Positions 24,076 to 33,407 are shown, counted from the stretch's first letter. The stretch is 64,000 nucleotides of DNA from Chryseobacterium sp. (GCA_027492795.1 JAPUEB010000021.1:1-64000), one strand, 5' to 3'. Numbers and translations are program-made. Notes: a model not told the origin generated them from the letters alone.

Positions 24076-26571
24076 TTATTCCTTTAAAAATCCAAATTCG
24101 TAGATTTTTGGTTGAATTTTTTCTGCAAGAATTGAGAGTTTATTGCGAAGTTCTGCAATTAAAGTGGTGTATTTTTCGTCTGAACTGGTAGAGTTCATTC
24201 TGCCTTTTTCGTTTCTTCCTTGGAAATATTCTCTTATGTCGTACAGACTTGCATTTACATTATAACCACCCCGTCCTTCGGACACCTCTTCAAACGAGGG
24301 GAATTTTTGAGAATGGTAGTATTTCCAAAGCTCTCTTCCTGCATCAAAAACATTTTTTGCTTCTTGCGAAAATTCTCTTGGTTTGTTATTGTAAATTTTT
24401 ATTTCATTTGGATCATCAAATAAAGAATTTGAGTTTTCACCATCATTTTTTAATTTTCCATTGATAAAGTTGGTCATAAAATTACTTTCAAACTTCTCTT
24501 TGGCATCTACTTCTTGTTCCGTAAAAGGGATCCAGTTGTTTGTTCCAAATTGTGATTGAACATTATTACTGTTATCAAATAAAGTATAGGCTAAACAGTC
24601 GCTATGAAATTCCTTATCTTTTTCCCATTTCTCATTGGGATACAGAAACTGATCACGATCGTTAAGCCATGTTGCTTGAATTGCTTTTCTTACTGAATAA
24701 TAAACACAAATTGGAATTAAATTTTCTTTGTTTAATGATATAATGATTTTGTGACCTTTTACGTCATTTGCATTATTATAAATGTAAACTTGACTTTGAT
24801 TTTGGAAATCTCCAACATCAGTTATAAGCGAGCTTTCAATTCCTTCATTTTTTTTATTTCTGTATTTTACAATCCATCTGTTTATGAAAGTATTATTCAT
24901 GCCATAACCATGAACGTTTTTGTTTCCTATAAAATCTCCTTTACTATCATAAACATCAGCTAAAGCAAACTCAAAATATTCAATTTTGGCTGTATCATAA
25001 ATATAAAAACCGATTGGAAAAACTCCTTTTACATTGTCAAAAGTAGAAGCTGGAACCAAAAAAATTTTTTCGAGCTTCGCTCGGAAGAAGTTTCTGAAAT
25101 CCGAGAAGTTTGAAGATTGCAAATTTTTCAACTTTGAAAAATTTGCAATCTTGCTGGTAGGGATTTCTTCATATATTCTTGCTAAAAATTGGGTAAAAAG
25201 TTCATTACTTGCTTTGCCTATTCTTGTTTTATATTTTTCATATGTTTTGTTTCCAATAGAAGTATTTGCTTTATTTTCTCCTGTTCCTGTTCTTTGTTTT
25301 GTATTTCCAGCTTCCGCATACGGCGGATTAATATAAATCACCAACTTTTTGCGTTTTTCTTCGTCATTAATAATATCCTGTAAACCCTGTGGAAGTTTAG
25401 AAAAATCGTCATTCAGAAAATCAAATTGAAATACGTGGCTGTCCAAAAGGTTTGCGCCGTGTTCTATTCTTTCGTGCATTACATTTACATCAGCCTGATC
25501 CAACGTACTTGCCCAAATATTATACTTATTGGTTAATCCTGCGAGCAAATTTCCGGTTCCAGCTGCACAATCCCAAACATAATATTCGTCCTGCCAGTTT
25601 TCGCCCAAATAATCCGTTAAATATTTTTGGGAAAGCTCTACCCATTTTCTCGGTGTAAAAAAAGCTCCTTTTCTTTCCCGAATATCTTGTGGAACAAGCA
25701 AATCTCGCCTTTCAATGATATATTCCTGAAATTCTCGCAATGGAGGACGTTTGTAGCGTTTCCAGAACTGTTGATAAGTGTCTTTGCTTCTAATGTTGAT
25801 GGTGGCATCAAACATTTGCTTGATGTTTTCTTTTGCAATTTTGTAGCCTTGGTTTTGGTAGGTAACAAAAAGATTATCCCTAATTGTTAAGTCATCTTCA
25901 ATTTTATGGGTGTCTTTGTCATCAACAAAAAGATCTGCGAGATAAAAATCGCTGTCTAGAATATTCGCTTTTTTAAGTTCGTCCCAATTTACCTCGATAA
26001 TTGGTTTCACGAGTTCAAGCCAACGCAGATAGATGGGAATGAAGTTGTTTTTGTCAATTTTTATTTTTCGTACTTCAGATGCTTTTGCAATATTATTTTT
26101 GATAAAAAATTTCAGTTCTTTTTCGTCTTTTTCATAATCGTAAACAGAGGTATTGGTTTTTAGGATTGCCTCAATTCTTTCAGAAATAATTTTGAATTCT
26201 TTGGTTTCGTGATTGCTTGGTGGAACGTTCCAATTAAAATCATTCAAATAAAATATATCTTGTACGCTAATGTAAGGTACAAAAGCAATTTTTTTGAAAT
26301 CGAAAGCTCCAAGAAAAGCGGGAGGAAATGCTTTGTCGAATGTTCGCGCTCGTCCAATGGTGAGAATGAGCTGTACAAACATTGTGGTTACATTATAATT
26401 CCCCGTTTTAGCTTCAGCCCAAAGAAGTGCCGTTCTTCCAAATAGTGTTTCCTGCTTCGGTAAAACCGTAAAATCAATATTTCCTAAAATTTCTGTGGTA
26501 TCAAAATCCTTAAAAAAATCTGCACCAACTTTGTTTTTAAGTTCTTCTTCCCGAATGTTTTTATACTTCAT
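24076..26571 (-). CDS. Probable Type IIG restriction-modification enzyme (Eco57I-like methylase)
   Basis: 831 residues. Central N6-adenine methyltransferase: FFTP (304-307), motif I VWDCAAGTGNLL (from 332) and motif IV NPPY (415-418). The N-terminal ~100 residues carry NIDFTVLP...WAEAKTG, with D33 and E53-x-K55 spaced like a PD-(D/E)xK nuclease site, so cleavage and methylation may be in one chain; no separate endonuclease or specificity gene is nearby. The C-terminal part would recognise DNA. Near residues 755-768 (KFPSFEEVSEGRGG) the DNA is a CCCC/GGGG palindromic repeat inserted in frame before the conserved YNVNASLYDIREYFQGRNEKG. Probably intact and horizontally acquired. Confidence 0.8.
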   Translation of the reverse strand: MKYKNIREEELKNKVGADFFKDFDTTEILGNIDFTVLPKQETLFGRTALLWAEAKTGNYNVTTMFVQLILTIGRARTFDKAFPPAFLGAFDFKKIAFVPYISVQDIFYLNDFNWNVPPSNHETKEFKIISERIEAILKTNTSVYDYEKDEKELKFFIKNNIAKASEVRKIKIDKNNFIPIYLRWLELVKPIIEVNWDELKKANILDSDFYLADLFVDDKDTHKIEDDLTIRDNLFVTYQNQGYKIAKENIKQMFDATINIRSKDTYQQFWKRYKRPPLREFQEYIIERRDLLVPQDIRERKGAFFTPRKWVELSQKYLTDYLGENWQDEYYVWDCAAGTGNLLAGLTNKYNIWASTLDQADVNVMHERIEHGANLLDSHVFQFDFLNDDFSKLPQGLQDIINDEEKRKKLVIYINPPYAEAGNTKQRTGTGENKANTSIGNKTYEKYKTRIGKASNELFTQFLARIYEEIPTSKIANFSKLKNLQSSNFSDFRNFFRAKLEKIFLVPASTFDNVKGVFPIGFYIYDTAKIEYFEFALADVYDSKGDFIGNKNVHGYGMNNTFINRWIVKYRNKKNEGIESSLITDVGDFQNQSQVYIYNNANDVKGHKIIISLNKENLIPICVYYSVRKAIQATWLNDRDQFLYPNEKWEKDKEFHSDCLAYTLFDNSNNVQSQFGTNNWIPFTEQEVDAKEKFESNFMTNFINGKLKNDGENSNSLFDDPNEIKIYNNKPREFSQEAKNVFDAGRELWKYYHSQKFPSFEEVSEGRGGYNVNASLYDIREYFQGRNEKGRMNSTSSDEKYTTLIAELRNKLSILAEKIQPKIYEFGFLKE
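24265..24307. repeat. In-frame ACCACCCCGTC...GAGGGGAATT repeat in RM gene
   Basis: Begins ACCACCCCGTC, has a GTCC-TTC-GGAC hairpin (24273-24283), then CCTC...GAGG, and ends GAGGGGAATTTT. The copy between the MenE-like and arfB genes (62405-62461) shares the same start and end blocks. Confidence 0.65.
25113..25152. repeat. 40-bp near-perfect palindrome inside RM gene
   Basis: 19-base arms 25113-25131 and 25134-25152 are fully complementary around a 2-base centre. It is coding, for residues about 474-486 (SKIANFSKLKNLQ). As far as I can recall, the protein family reads through here without a gap, so this may not be an insertion. Confidence 0.7.
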
Positions 26572-26644
26572 TGCTTTTCACAGTTTATTTTTGGGTTGCT
26601 TTAGTTTCCAAAGATATATTATACTAAATCAAATGACAATCTAC

Positions 26645-26676
26645 AAAAAATCTTCAGAATTTCTGAAGATTTTTTT
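26645..26676. terminator. Terminator between esterase and RM genes
   Basis: 15-bp perfect stem (26645-26659 with 26661-26675), A-rich on one side and T-rich on the other. It serves the minus-strand esterase 3' end only if read from the right; by position it lies 20 bases past that gene's stop. Confidence 0.75.
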
Positions 26677-26694
26677 ATTTTCAAAAGGAATTTT

Positions 26695-27432
26695 TCACAA
26701 CCCAAAACGATGTTCCAAAACTACCGGCAACATTGCGCGCCAAGTTGGCCAATCGTGCGTCCAGCTTCCGTCCCAAACATCCAAATCGTGCGAAATGCCT
26801 TTTCCGTGCATTATTCCGCTTAAATCTCGGCTTGCATTCGGGTCTTCATAACTTCCTGAACCTGTAAGAATATGAATGTGGTTGCTACTACGAATTTGGT
26901 TTAAAATTCTATCATCCGTTAAATTGGATAAATAATGTGCAGGAGAGTTGAAATACACCTGTTCATCGTAAAAACCTGAAGTATAAGAAGTTAAATTGTA
27001 AACTCCGCTCATCGCAATAACGCCGTTTACTAAATCTGGTCTTTTTAGGAACAAATTCATGCTGTGAAGCGCTCCCAAAGAAGCTCCGCAAGTAATTATC
27101 GGCGTTTCTGCAGAAGTATTTTGCTTGATGAAAGGAATTACTTCGTTATAAATGTATTCGTTAAACTGATTGTGGCGAATAGCTTTGTGTTCACCCAGCA
27201 TTTCCTTATTGAGCCAACTTTCGCTATTAATGCTGTTCACCGAAAAAACGCGAAGTTTTCCGGCTTCAATGTAAGGTTTCAGCACATCCAAAAGCAAAAA
27301 TCTCTCGTATTCCAAATAGTCGGCTGCTGCGGTGGGAATAAGGAGCAGCGCAAAACCATCATGCCCGTAACTTACAATCGGCATATCTTTTCCAAGCGAT
27401 GGACTGTGCCATCCAAATAATTCTCTGTTCAA
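26695..27432 (-). CDS. Esterase-family alpha/beta hydrolase
   Basis: 245-residue protein of the putative esterase (esterase D/S-formylglutathione hydrolase-like) group. Nucleophile Ser in CGASLGALHS, catalytic His probably in SWTHDWPTW, with EYIYNEVIPFI upstream, a segment typical of this family. No signal peptide, so cytoplasmic. Members hydrolyse a range of acyl esters, including siderophore and xylan esters; the substrate is not indicated. It stands alone on the minus strand. Confidence 0.85.
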   Translation of the reverse strand: MNRELFGWHSPSLGKDMPIVSYGHDGFALLLIPTAAADYLEYERFLLLDVLKPYIEAGKLRVFSVNSINSESWLNKEMLGEHKAIRHNQFNEYIYNEVIPFIKQNTSAETPIITCGASLGALHSMNLFLKRPDLVNGVIAMSGVYNLTSYTSGFYDEQVYFNSPAHYLSNLTDDRILNQIRSSNHIHILTGSGSYEDPNASRDLSGIMHGKGISHDLDVWDGSWTHDWPTWRAMLPVVLEHRFGL

Positions 27433-27500
27433 AATATTGGTTTTTATAAAAATTAGTTTTGTGAAATTAGGATTTTTTTTTGAAACTTTTCATGCAAAAA

Positions 27501-28589
27501 CTATTTTTTTACCTCAATTTTGATAAAACCCTTGTAAAATTTTCTTCCCTCTTCAGGATCTTCAAATTGATGTCCGGAAATCTTATTTTGAACCAAAATA
27601 TAATCCTTGTTGTTTAAGGCAAATGTTCTTTTCTTAAGTTCATCATCTATAGAAGATAAACCAATTTTTTTTCTGTGTCCATCAAGTTTTTTCACCATTT
27701 CAACGCCTCTTTCATTTCTTTTTTCGGGATAATACCAAGGATGAAGATAGCAGCAATCGGTAATATATTCGCCCTTATCCATTGCTGTGAATGTATTATC
27801 CTTATTTCTGGTTAACTCAATAAGTTGATGAATCTCAAAGATTGAAGAATTGTAATTGCTGGTATTGTTGTTTAAATCCATCAAAAAACCGGCGTGTTCG
27901 GGCAAAATTTTTCCTTTATTGAGGGCTTTAATGATCTCTTGCGTGAAATTTACTCTTTGAGGAGAATAGAGATTGCTTTTCAACTGATGCCAAATGATGT
28001 GGTAAAACTCTTGAAAAAAAACTTTGTTTGACTTTTTTAATCCCAAATCGTATTCATTGGGAAATCCATTTTGTTGAATTAATTTTAAAAGATTTATAGA
28101 TGCAATGCTATCGTCTCTGGTAATTTCTTTTTGATACTTCTTGTAATTTCCGCCCGAAAGTTTTCTGGATCTTTGGTCGATAACAAATAGAGAATCAAGT
28201 GTTTTCCTGTATTGGTAGTTGATTTTCGTTTTGCAGGAAATCTTTTTATCAGCAATGTATTCTTCAAATTCCGCTGGAAATTTTACGTCTTCAAACTGAA
28301 ATTCCATACATTTCAAATCTTTATACTGTTTAAAGGCATTCTTCCAGTCTTTCAATTGTAAGGCAACCTGAAAACTGTTGTAAGTGTCTTTCGCAAATTT
28401 TTGCTTGAATGTTTTGAAAGCGGATTTGTAAAGAATATTTGCGCTGTCCAGCTTGTTTTCGGTAATTTTCAGCTCAGCTTTATTGATTTGAGAAAAATAT
28501 TTTATTAACTTTTTATTTTCTAAATCAGTTGATTGGGCGTTTAAAAAATTAGCAGCAAAAAATACAATAAGAAGAAGTTTGATTTTCAT
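27501..28589 (-). CDS. Uncharacterised exported protein
   Basis: 362 residues with a clear signal peptide (MKIKLLLIVFFAANFLNAQ). The next ~110 residues look like a helical repeat (TENKLDSANILYKSAFKTFKQKF ... LKDWKNAFKQYKDLKCM, TPR-like). The rest contains DSLFVIDQRSRK, EFYHIIWHQL, HAGFLMDLNN and DCCYLHPWYYPEKRNE. I do not recognise the family. Similar exported proteins with a DxQxR motif occur widely in Chryseobacterium. It has no obvious partners. Confidence 0.65.
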   Translation of the reverse strand: MKIKLLLIVFFAANFLNAQSTDLENKKLIKYFSQINKAELKITENKLDSANILYKSAFKTFKQKFAKDTYNSFQVALQLKDWKNAFKQYKDLKCMEFQFEDVKFPAEFEEYIADKKISCKTKINYQYRKTLDSLFVIDQRSRKLSGGNYKKYQKEITRDDSIASINLLKLIQQNGFPNEYDLGLKKSNKVFFQEFYHIIWHQLKSNLYSPQRVNFTQEIIKALNKGKILPEHAGFLMDLNNNTSNYNSSIFEIHQLIELTRNKDNTFTAMDKGEYITDCCYLHPWYYPEKRNERGVEMVKKLDGHRKKIGLSSIDDELKKRTFALNNKDYILVQNKISGHQFEDPEEGRKFYKGFIKIEVKK

Positions 28590-28661
28590 TTTGAATAGTT
28601 TTGACGATTATTACTATTAAAACGAATAATCATCAAAATATTGTTTGCAAAAAATTAAAAA

Positions 28662-29657
28662 CTACCTTGAAAACACATTCTCCCGATAAAATTCACTCGC
28701 CTCAGAAATCAGTTCATCCATTTCCTCCAAAGTAAAAATTTCCAAAAATCTTTTTCGCCATTCTTTAAAATGAGGAATTCCGCGGAAATAATTGCTGTAA
28801 TGTTGTCGCATTTCTATCAGTCCCAATCGTTCTCCTTTCCATTCTGCGCTCCATTCCGCGTGTTGGCGAACAGCGAGAAGTCGGTCTTCAATGGTAGGTT
28901 CGGGAAGTTTTTCTCCGGTTTCAAAAAAATGTTTTATTTCATTAAAAACCCACGGATAACCAATCGCACCACGACCAATCATAATGCCGTCGCAAGCGTA
29001 TTTTTGTCTGTATTCAAGGGCTTTTTCAGGTGAATCTACATCGCCGTTTCCAAAAATAGGAATTTCGATATTTGGGTTTTGCTTTATTCTGGAAATATGT
29101 TCCCAATCTGCTTCTCCTTTATACATTTGAGCTCTCGTTCTGGCGTGAATTGTTAACGCTTTTATTCCGGCTTCCTGCAATCTTTCCGCCACTTCATCAA
29201 TGTTCAAGGAATTGGTATCCCAACCCAAACGTGTTTTCACCGTCACTGGAAGCGAAGTAGAATTTACAACAGCTTTTGTTAAGCGTACCATCAAATCCAC
29301 ATCCTTCAAAACTCCGGCTCCAGCTCCTTTGCAAACCACTTTTTTCACGGGACAACCGAAATTGATGTCCACCAAATCTGGGTTCACGGTCTCCACAATT
29401 TTTGCAGACATCGCCATCGCTTCTTCATCACCGCCAAAAATTTGGATTCCAACTGGACGTTCATAATCGAAAATATCCAGTTTTTTGCGGCTTTTCATCG
29501 CATCGCGAATCAGTCCTTCCGAAGAAATAAATTCAGAATACATCAAATCTGCACCATGCATTTTGCACAATCTTCTAAACGGCGGATCGCTCACATCCTC
29601 CATTGGCGCAAGCAACAGCGGAAATTCCGGCAGCTCTATTTTCCCGATTTTTACCAT
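28662..29657 (-). CDS. dusB: tRNA-dihydrouridine synthase
   Basis: 331-residue FMN-dependent TIM-barrel enzyme that reduces uridine to dihydrouridine in tRNA. Landmarks: LLLAPMEDVSDPPFRRLC (FMN binding), INFGCPVKKVVCKGAGAGVL with the catalytic Cys, VTVKTRLGWD, IHARTRAQMYKGEADW, IPIFGNGDV and GIMIGRGAIGYPW. I start at MVKIGKIEL because a TATCTTTG promoter element lies directly before it; the longer frame runs through that promoter and a GCTTTCTGC simple repeat. Confidence 0.93.
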   Translation of the reverse strand: MVKIGKIELPEFPLLLAPMEDVSDPPFRRLCKMHGADLMYSEFISSEGLIRDAMKSRKKLDIFDYERPVGIQIFGGDEEAMAMSAKIVETVNPDLVDINFGCPVKKVVCKGAGAGVLKDVDLMVRLTKAVVNSTSLPVTVKTRLGWDTNSLNIDEVAERLQEAGIKALTIHARTRAQMYKGEADWEHISRIKQNPNIEIPIFGNGDVDSPEKALEYRQKYACDGIMIGRGAIGYPWVFNEIKHFFETGEKLPEPTIEDRLLAVRQHAEWSAEWKGERLGLIEMRQHYSNYFRGIPHFKEWRKRFLEIFTLEEMDELISEASEFYRENVFSR

Positions 29658-29661
29658 TTGG

Positions 29662-29669
29662 CAAAGATA
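29662..29669 (-). promoter_or_regulatory. -7 promoter element of dusB
   Basis: TATCTTTG on the minus strand, then CCAA and the ATG. Same four-base layout as queD and deoC. Confidence 0.65.
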
Positions 29670-29723
29670 CAAATTGCAGTCGGCTTTCTGCAATCTGCTT
29701 TCTGCGTTGCAGGTTAAACGCAT

Positions 29724-30024
29724 TAAATACTTAAACGCTAAGGACGAAAAGAATGGCGAAAAAATTCTGTTGATTAGGGCGCAAAGGCGCCTCGCTCAGC
29801 AAACGAATGCTCCCCGATACTAAATTTATTTAACAAGAGCCTGCAAAAACGGGATACTTTAAACGATTTTACATTGCTAAGTGAAACGCCTTTGCGAACA
29901 TTTATGCGTGAAGAATTTAAGAAAATCTTTGCGATCCTTGCGTTTAAGATTGTTTTAATTATGGCAATTTTGTTCGTTTGGTCTGTCTGCGTTGTCGCTG
30001 ATAGCAGAAAGCAGAAAGCAAAAA
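29724..30024. repeat. Decayed AAACGCTAAGG / CTTTGCGATCCTTGCG repeat region
   Basis: No real gene. AAACGCTAAGG (near 29730), GGGCGCAAAGGCGCC, CGCCTTTGCG (29888 on) and CTTTGCGATCCTTGCGTTT (29929-29947) are pieces of a repeat common between Bacteroidetes genes; the first and last pieces are roughly inverted copies. A similar remnant lies at 62876-63005. It ends in an AGCAGAAAGCAGAAAGC simple repeat. Confidence 0.45.
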
Positions 30025-33000
30025 TTAAAATGAAGCCTTCACCTGCATCGAACCAATATGTATCGTCCTTTCGCCAGAATTTCTGCCTTCGTAATTGATG
30101 TTTAAAGAAATAAAGGAATTAATTGCCTGTTGCAGAAAAACGCTCCAAACTTGGTTTTTTCCGGGTTTTAATCCGTCTAACATTTGGTTTCCGACGATGG
30201 AGAAAGAATTTCCTGTAAAATTATTATTGATGAACGAAAAACTGCCACGAACAGAGGTTTTTTTGCGTTCCCATTGCAAACTTCCCGTGAGGTCGAAAGT
30301 TTTTAGAAATTCTTCGCCGTCCATTCTTTTTTTCTGGCGAAATGCCGATGAAAGCTCAGCTTGAGTAGATTCCGTGAATTTGTACGTTGCTTTTGGTTTT
30401 GTTTCAAAATTATTCAGGATAAAATCTCGTGTTTTAAAAACTTCCGAAGCGTTTTCGATGCGATGAAGCGCATTTTCCCAATCGATGCGGAAATCTTTAT
30501 TGAACCAATAACCGATGTTCACAAAATTGGAGGTCTGTTTCCGTTCTTCCTGACTGAAATTTGCGTTGATGAGGTTCAGGTTATTAATAAAACGGTAATT
30601 TCCGTTCCAGCCGGATTTATCGGTAGGATTGAACTGGGCGGTTGCCAAAATATTTTGGTTTTTAAGGATTTGCGCTTTGTTTTTTTCAAAAGGATTCAGC
30701 ACCAAAACTTTGTCTTGTTTGTAAAATGAATTTTGAGAATTTAAGGAAATATTGAAATTCCAACGTTTCAAAAACGCATTTTCCGAGTTGAAAACCACGG
30801 AAGGATTTACGAAAAGAGCCAACTGCAATTTGTTTTTATTGCTCGGAATGTATTTTACCGTATTCGTGTAAACCCTTATGTACTGCGCTAAATCGGCATA
30901 TTCCGCTACTTCAAATTCATCCAGTTGCTGAATTCCGTCACCGTTATAATCGGTCCATTTGTAAATGCCTTGTCCGTCCGTAACTTTCAAATATTGAAAT
31001 TCTCGCTGCGCTTCCTGTCCGTTCCCAAGTTCATAAAAAGCCTGCAAACGCATTCCGTTATTGAACAATTGCTGATTGTAAAGAACATTTCCAACAACGA
31101 AATCACGGTTTTGATTGGCAGAAATTTCCTGATTTTTATAATAAAATTTTCGATAATGAACGAGGGCGTTCAAGGTGGTTTTTTCGGTTTTAATGATTTG
31201 GCTTTCCGCCATTAATCCCAAAATATCGTTCATTCGGTCCAAAGAATTACTTCGAATGGAGTCGTTGGTTCGGTAATAAAGCCTTGTCAAAAGTTTTGTT
31301 CGTGCAGAATCTCCAATTTTTTTCTGAACAAAAACTTCTTTCCAGCTGAAACTCGTCACATCAAAAAGCTGCGTTTGATTGAATTTTTTCACATTATGTT
31401 CCATACTTCCACCTGCAGCCCAACTTCCTTTTTGTCCGGAAAACTCAGAAACGATGCCGCTTCGTACAAATTTTGTGTCCTGCAAATCCGATTTCGTGTC
31501 GAGGTAAGAAAAATTTCCTTTGGTGTTGAATTTTCCTTTCAGCCAACCAAAATCGAGGTCGTTTTTCAAACCTTTATAAAATGCTTTTTCATCTAAATAA
31601 TTGATTCTATAATTCAAAAAAGAAAGATTTTTCCACTGATTTAAAAAACTAAAAATAAAGCGGTTTTGCGTTCTCTTGCTGAATTCCTGCGCCAAATTGA
31701 AATCGCGGGCAAATTCTACATTATTAATTCTGTCCAAAATATGAAACTGCGAGCTGATGTGCTGAAACTCGAAACTGGGTGTTCCTTTCCAGTTGTTTTT
31801 CGTGAAAACTTTGTTTCCGAAAATTCTTCCCGCATAACCAAGATTTTCCTTAGAATCCTTGGAAGAAAATAGGTTCACATCGTAGTTGCTGAACGAGAAA
31901 TCGGTTCCAATTTTCCCGTTGTTCAAAAGATATTCTGCGTTGTAGGAAAAAACCTGCGATTTTTGGGGAGCTGGAAGTTTCCGAACGGCGCGATATTCCC
32001 CCAAATTAGGCCCTACATATTGAAAAACCCGACCGTTGTTAGTGGTTTGCTTCAAATTGTAATCGCCCTTGTTTGCTCCAAAATAGGTGAAAGCAACCTG
32101 ATAAAGTGTCAAAGTTTTATCGGTAGAAAATTCGTAAAAATTTCCGTTCGGATCGGCAACCAAACGATACAGAATTTTGTTCACATCATATTCCGAAACC
32201 GTTCCTGATGGAGCGTACATCAAATCGGGATTGTTTCCTGCGTTCACCAAAACCAGTTGATCTTCTTCACTTAAATTCAAAGCGAGTGGTGCATTTTTAT
32301 TGTCATTTTCCAAAAACCACGAAAATCCGGTGCGGAAACGCTCCCTTTCGTGCCGAATTCCGCCTGTGAAAAGGTATCGCGAGTAATTTCTATTGGTATA
32401 ATTATAAGAAACGGTGATGAAGTTTTGTTGAAAAATCGGTCGGAAACTCGTGAAAGTAAGTTCTCCTGTGTTGTAATTAATAACATAATCTTGATTTTCG
32501 CCGCGTTTCATCAAAATACCGTCGATAAAAACCTGTTCGGAGCCGGAAATTATGGTGATGAAATTTTCGCCGTTCCTTCCCTGAAGTCGGTAAGGACCTT
32601 GGTTGCCTTCAATTCCCTGAAAACGGATGCGGTGAAATTCGCTTCGTGCAACTCCGCCCGAAATATCGAAAAAAGTTTTATTTTCTTTCCCAAAACTCGT
32701 CTGAAACTGCAATCCCATACTTCGCCGCTGGTATTTTCCGAAAAACGTGTTTTCATCCAACAAATCGAGATGACCGGCTCGCAAAATATTTTTTTCCTTG
32801 ATGTTCAGCTGCATATATATTTTGTCGAATTCTTCCAAGGTTTGCGTGTAACCATCGGCTTGAATCGGCAAATTATGGTCGGAAATAGATGCCAAAACCG
32901 ACACATCTTTTGAAAGTTTTCCCGTAATCTGCAAATCCATCGAACTTTGCACGGACGAACCCTGATTGTTCCCAAAAGTAACGCCACGAATAATGGAACC

Positions 33001-33258
33001 TTTAGAGTTGAGATCTCCTAAGAATTTTTGTCGGTCGTTCTTTACCAAAACGGCTTCATCAACAATAATTCGGTTTTGAGTTTTAATAAAATCCAAAGTA
33101 TCTTTAGAAAATAAGTCTTTTCCAATTTTTGCGGCAATTATAGAATCTTTTTTGGTAGAATCTTTTGGGATATTTGGGTTTTTCCACGTAAAAATTTGGG
33201 CATTTGCAATGCAAAAACCCCAAAAAACAAAAATGTGGATAAGTATTTTTTTAAACAA
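30025..33258 (-). CDS. Large outer-membrane protein with SprA-like motif
   Basis: 1077 residues, signal peptide ending AIANAQ. The second half is rich in alternating aromatic strands (RFIFSFLNQWKNLSFLNYRINYL, LNALVHYRKFYYKN...), fitting a long beta-barrel. Around residue 245, SGSEQVFIDGILMKRGENQ followed by DYVINYNTGELTF resembles a repeated motif of the gliding/T9SS protein SprA. Near residue 780, TDYNGDGIQQLDEFE is an EF-hand-like loop also found in SprA-type proteins. It is too short to be SprA itself (~2300-2500). Probably a cell-envelope assembly or surface protein; function unknown. Confidence 0.7.
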   Translation of the reverse strand: MFKKILIHIFVFWGFCIANAQIFTWKNPNIPKDSTKKDSIIAAKIGKDLFSKDTLDFIKTQNRIIVDEAVLVKNDRQKFLGDLNSKGSIIRGVTFGNNQGSSVQSSMDLQITGKLSKDVSVLASISDHNLPIQADGYTQTLEEFDKIYMQLNIKEKNILRAGHLDLLDENTFFGKYQRRSMGLQFQTSFGKENKTFFDISGGVARSEFHRIRFQGIEGNQGPYRLQGRNGENFITIISGSEQVFIDGILMKRGENQDYVINYNTGELTFTSFRPIFQQNFITVSYNYTNRNYSRYLFTGGIRHERERFRTGFSWFLENDNKNAPLALNLSEEDQLVLVNAGNNPDLMYAPSGTVSEYDVNKILYRLVADPNGNFYEFSTDKTLTLYQVAFTYFGANKGDYNLKQTTNNGRVFQYVGPNLGEYRAVRKLPAPQKSQVFSYNAEYLLNNGKIGTDFSFSNYDVNLFSSKDSKENLGYAGRIFGNKVFTKNNWKGTPSFEFQHISSQFHILDRINNVEFARDFNLAQEFSKRTQNRFIFSFLNQWKNLSFLNYRINYLDEKAFYKGLKNDLDFGWLKGKFNTKGNFSYLDTKSDLQDTKFVRSGIVSEFSGQKGSWAAGGSMEHNVKKFNQTQLFDVTSFSWKEVFVQKKIGDSARTKLLTRLYYRTNDSIRSNSLDRMNDILGLMAESQIIKTEKTTLNALVHYRKFYYKNQEISANQNRDFVVGNVLYNQQLFNNGMRLQAFYELGNGQEAQREFQYLKVTDGQGIYKWTDYNGDGIQQLDEFEVAEYADLAQYIRVYTNTVKYIPSNKNKLQLALFVNPSVVFNSENAFLKRWNFNISLNSQNSFYKQDKVLVLNPFEKNKAQILKNQNILATAQFNPTDKSGWNGNYRFINNLNLINANFSQEERKQTSNFVNIGYWFNKDFRIDWENALHRIENASEVFKTRDFILNNFETKPKATYKFTESTQAELSSAFRQKKRMDGEEFLKTFDLTGSLQWERKKTSVRGSFSFINNNFTGNSFSIVGNQMLDGLKPGKNQVWSVFLQQAINSFISLNINYEGRNSGERTIHIGSMQVKASF

Positions 33259-33368
33259 AACCTGCGGAAAACCTTTGTGTAAAAGTAACGAATTTTTCTT
33301 GTGGAAATTATGGAAGGATTTAACATAAATTTAAAGGAGTTCACTTTTTTTAATAGATTAAATATTAG

Positions 33369-33376
33369 TAGCTTTG
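33369..33376 (+). promoter_or_regulatory. -7 promoter element of T9SS substrate gene
   Basis: TAGCTTTG matches TAnnTTTG exactly, 31 bases before the ATG. Confidence 0.55.
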
Positions 33377-33407
33377 CAGCAGAAAATAACTTTAAAATTT
33401 TTATGAT

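Noticed and set aside
29874-30098. 74-codon frame between dusB and the large outer-membrane gene
   Set aside because: Translates the CTTTGCG repeat remnant and overlaps the 3' end of the opposite-strand gene.
30025-33258. Calling this gene SprA
   Set aside because: Length is under half of SprA and only short motifs are shared.
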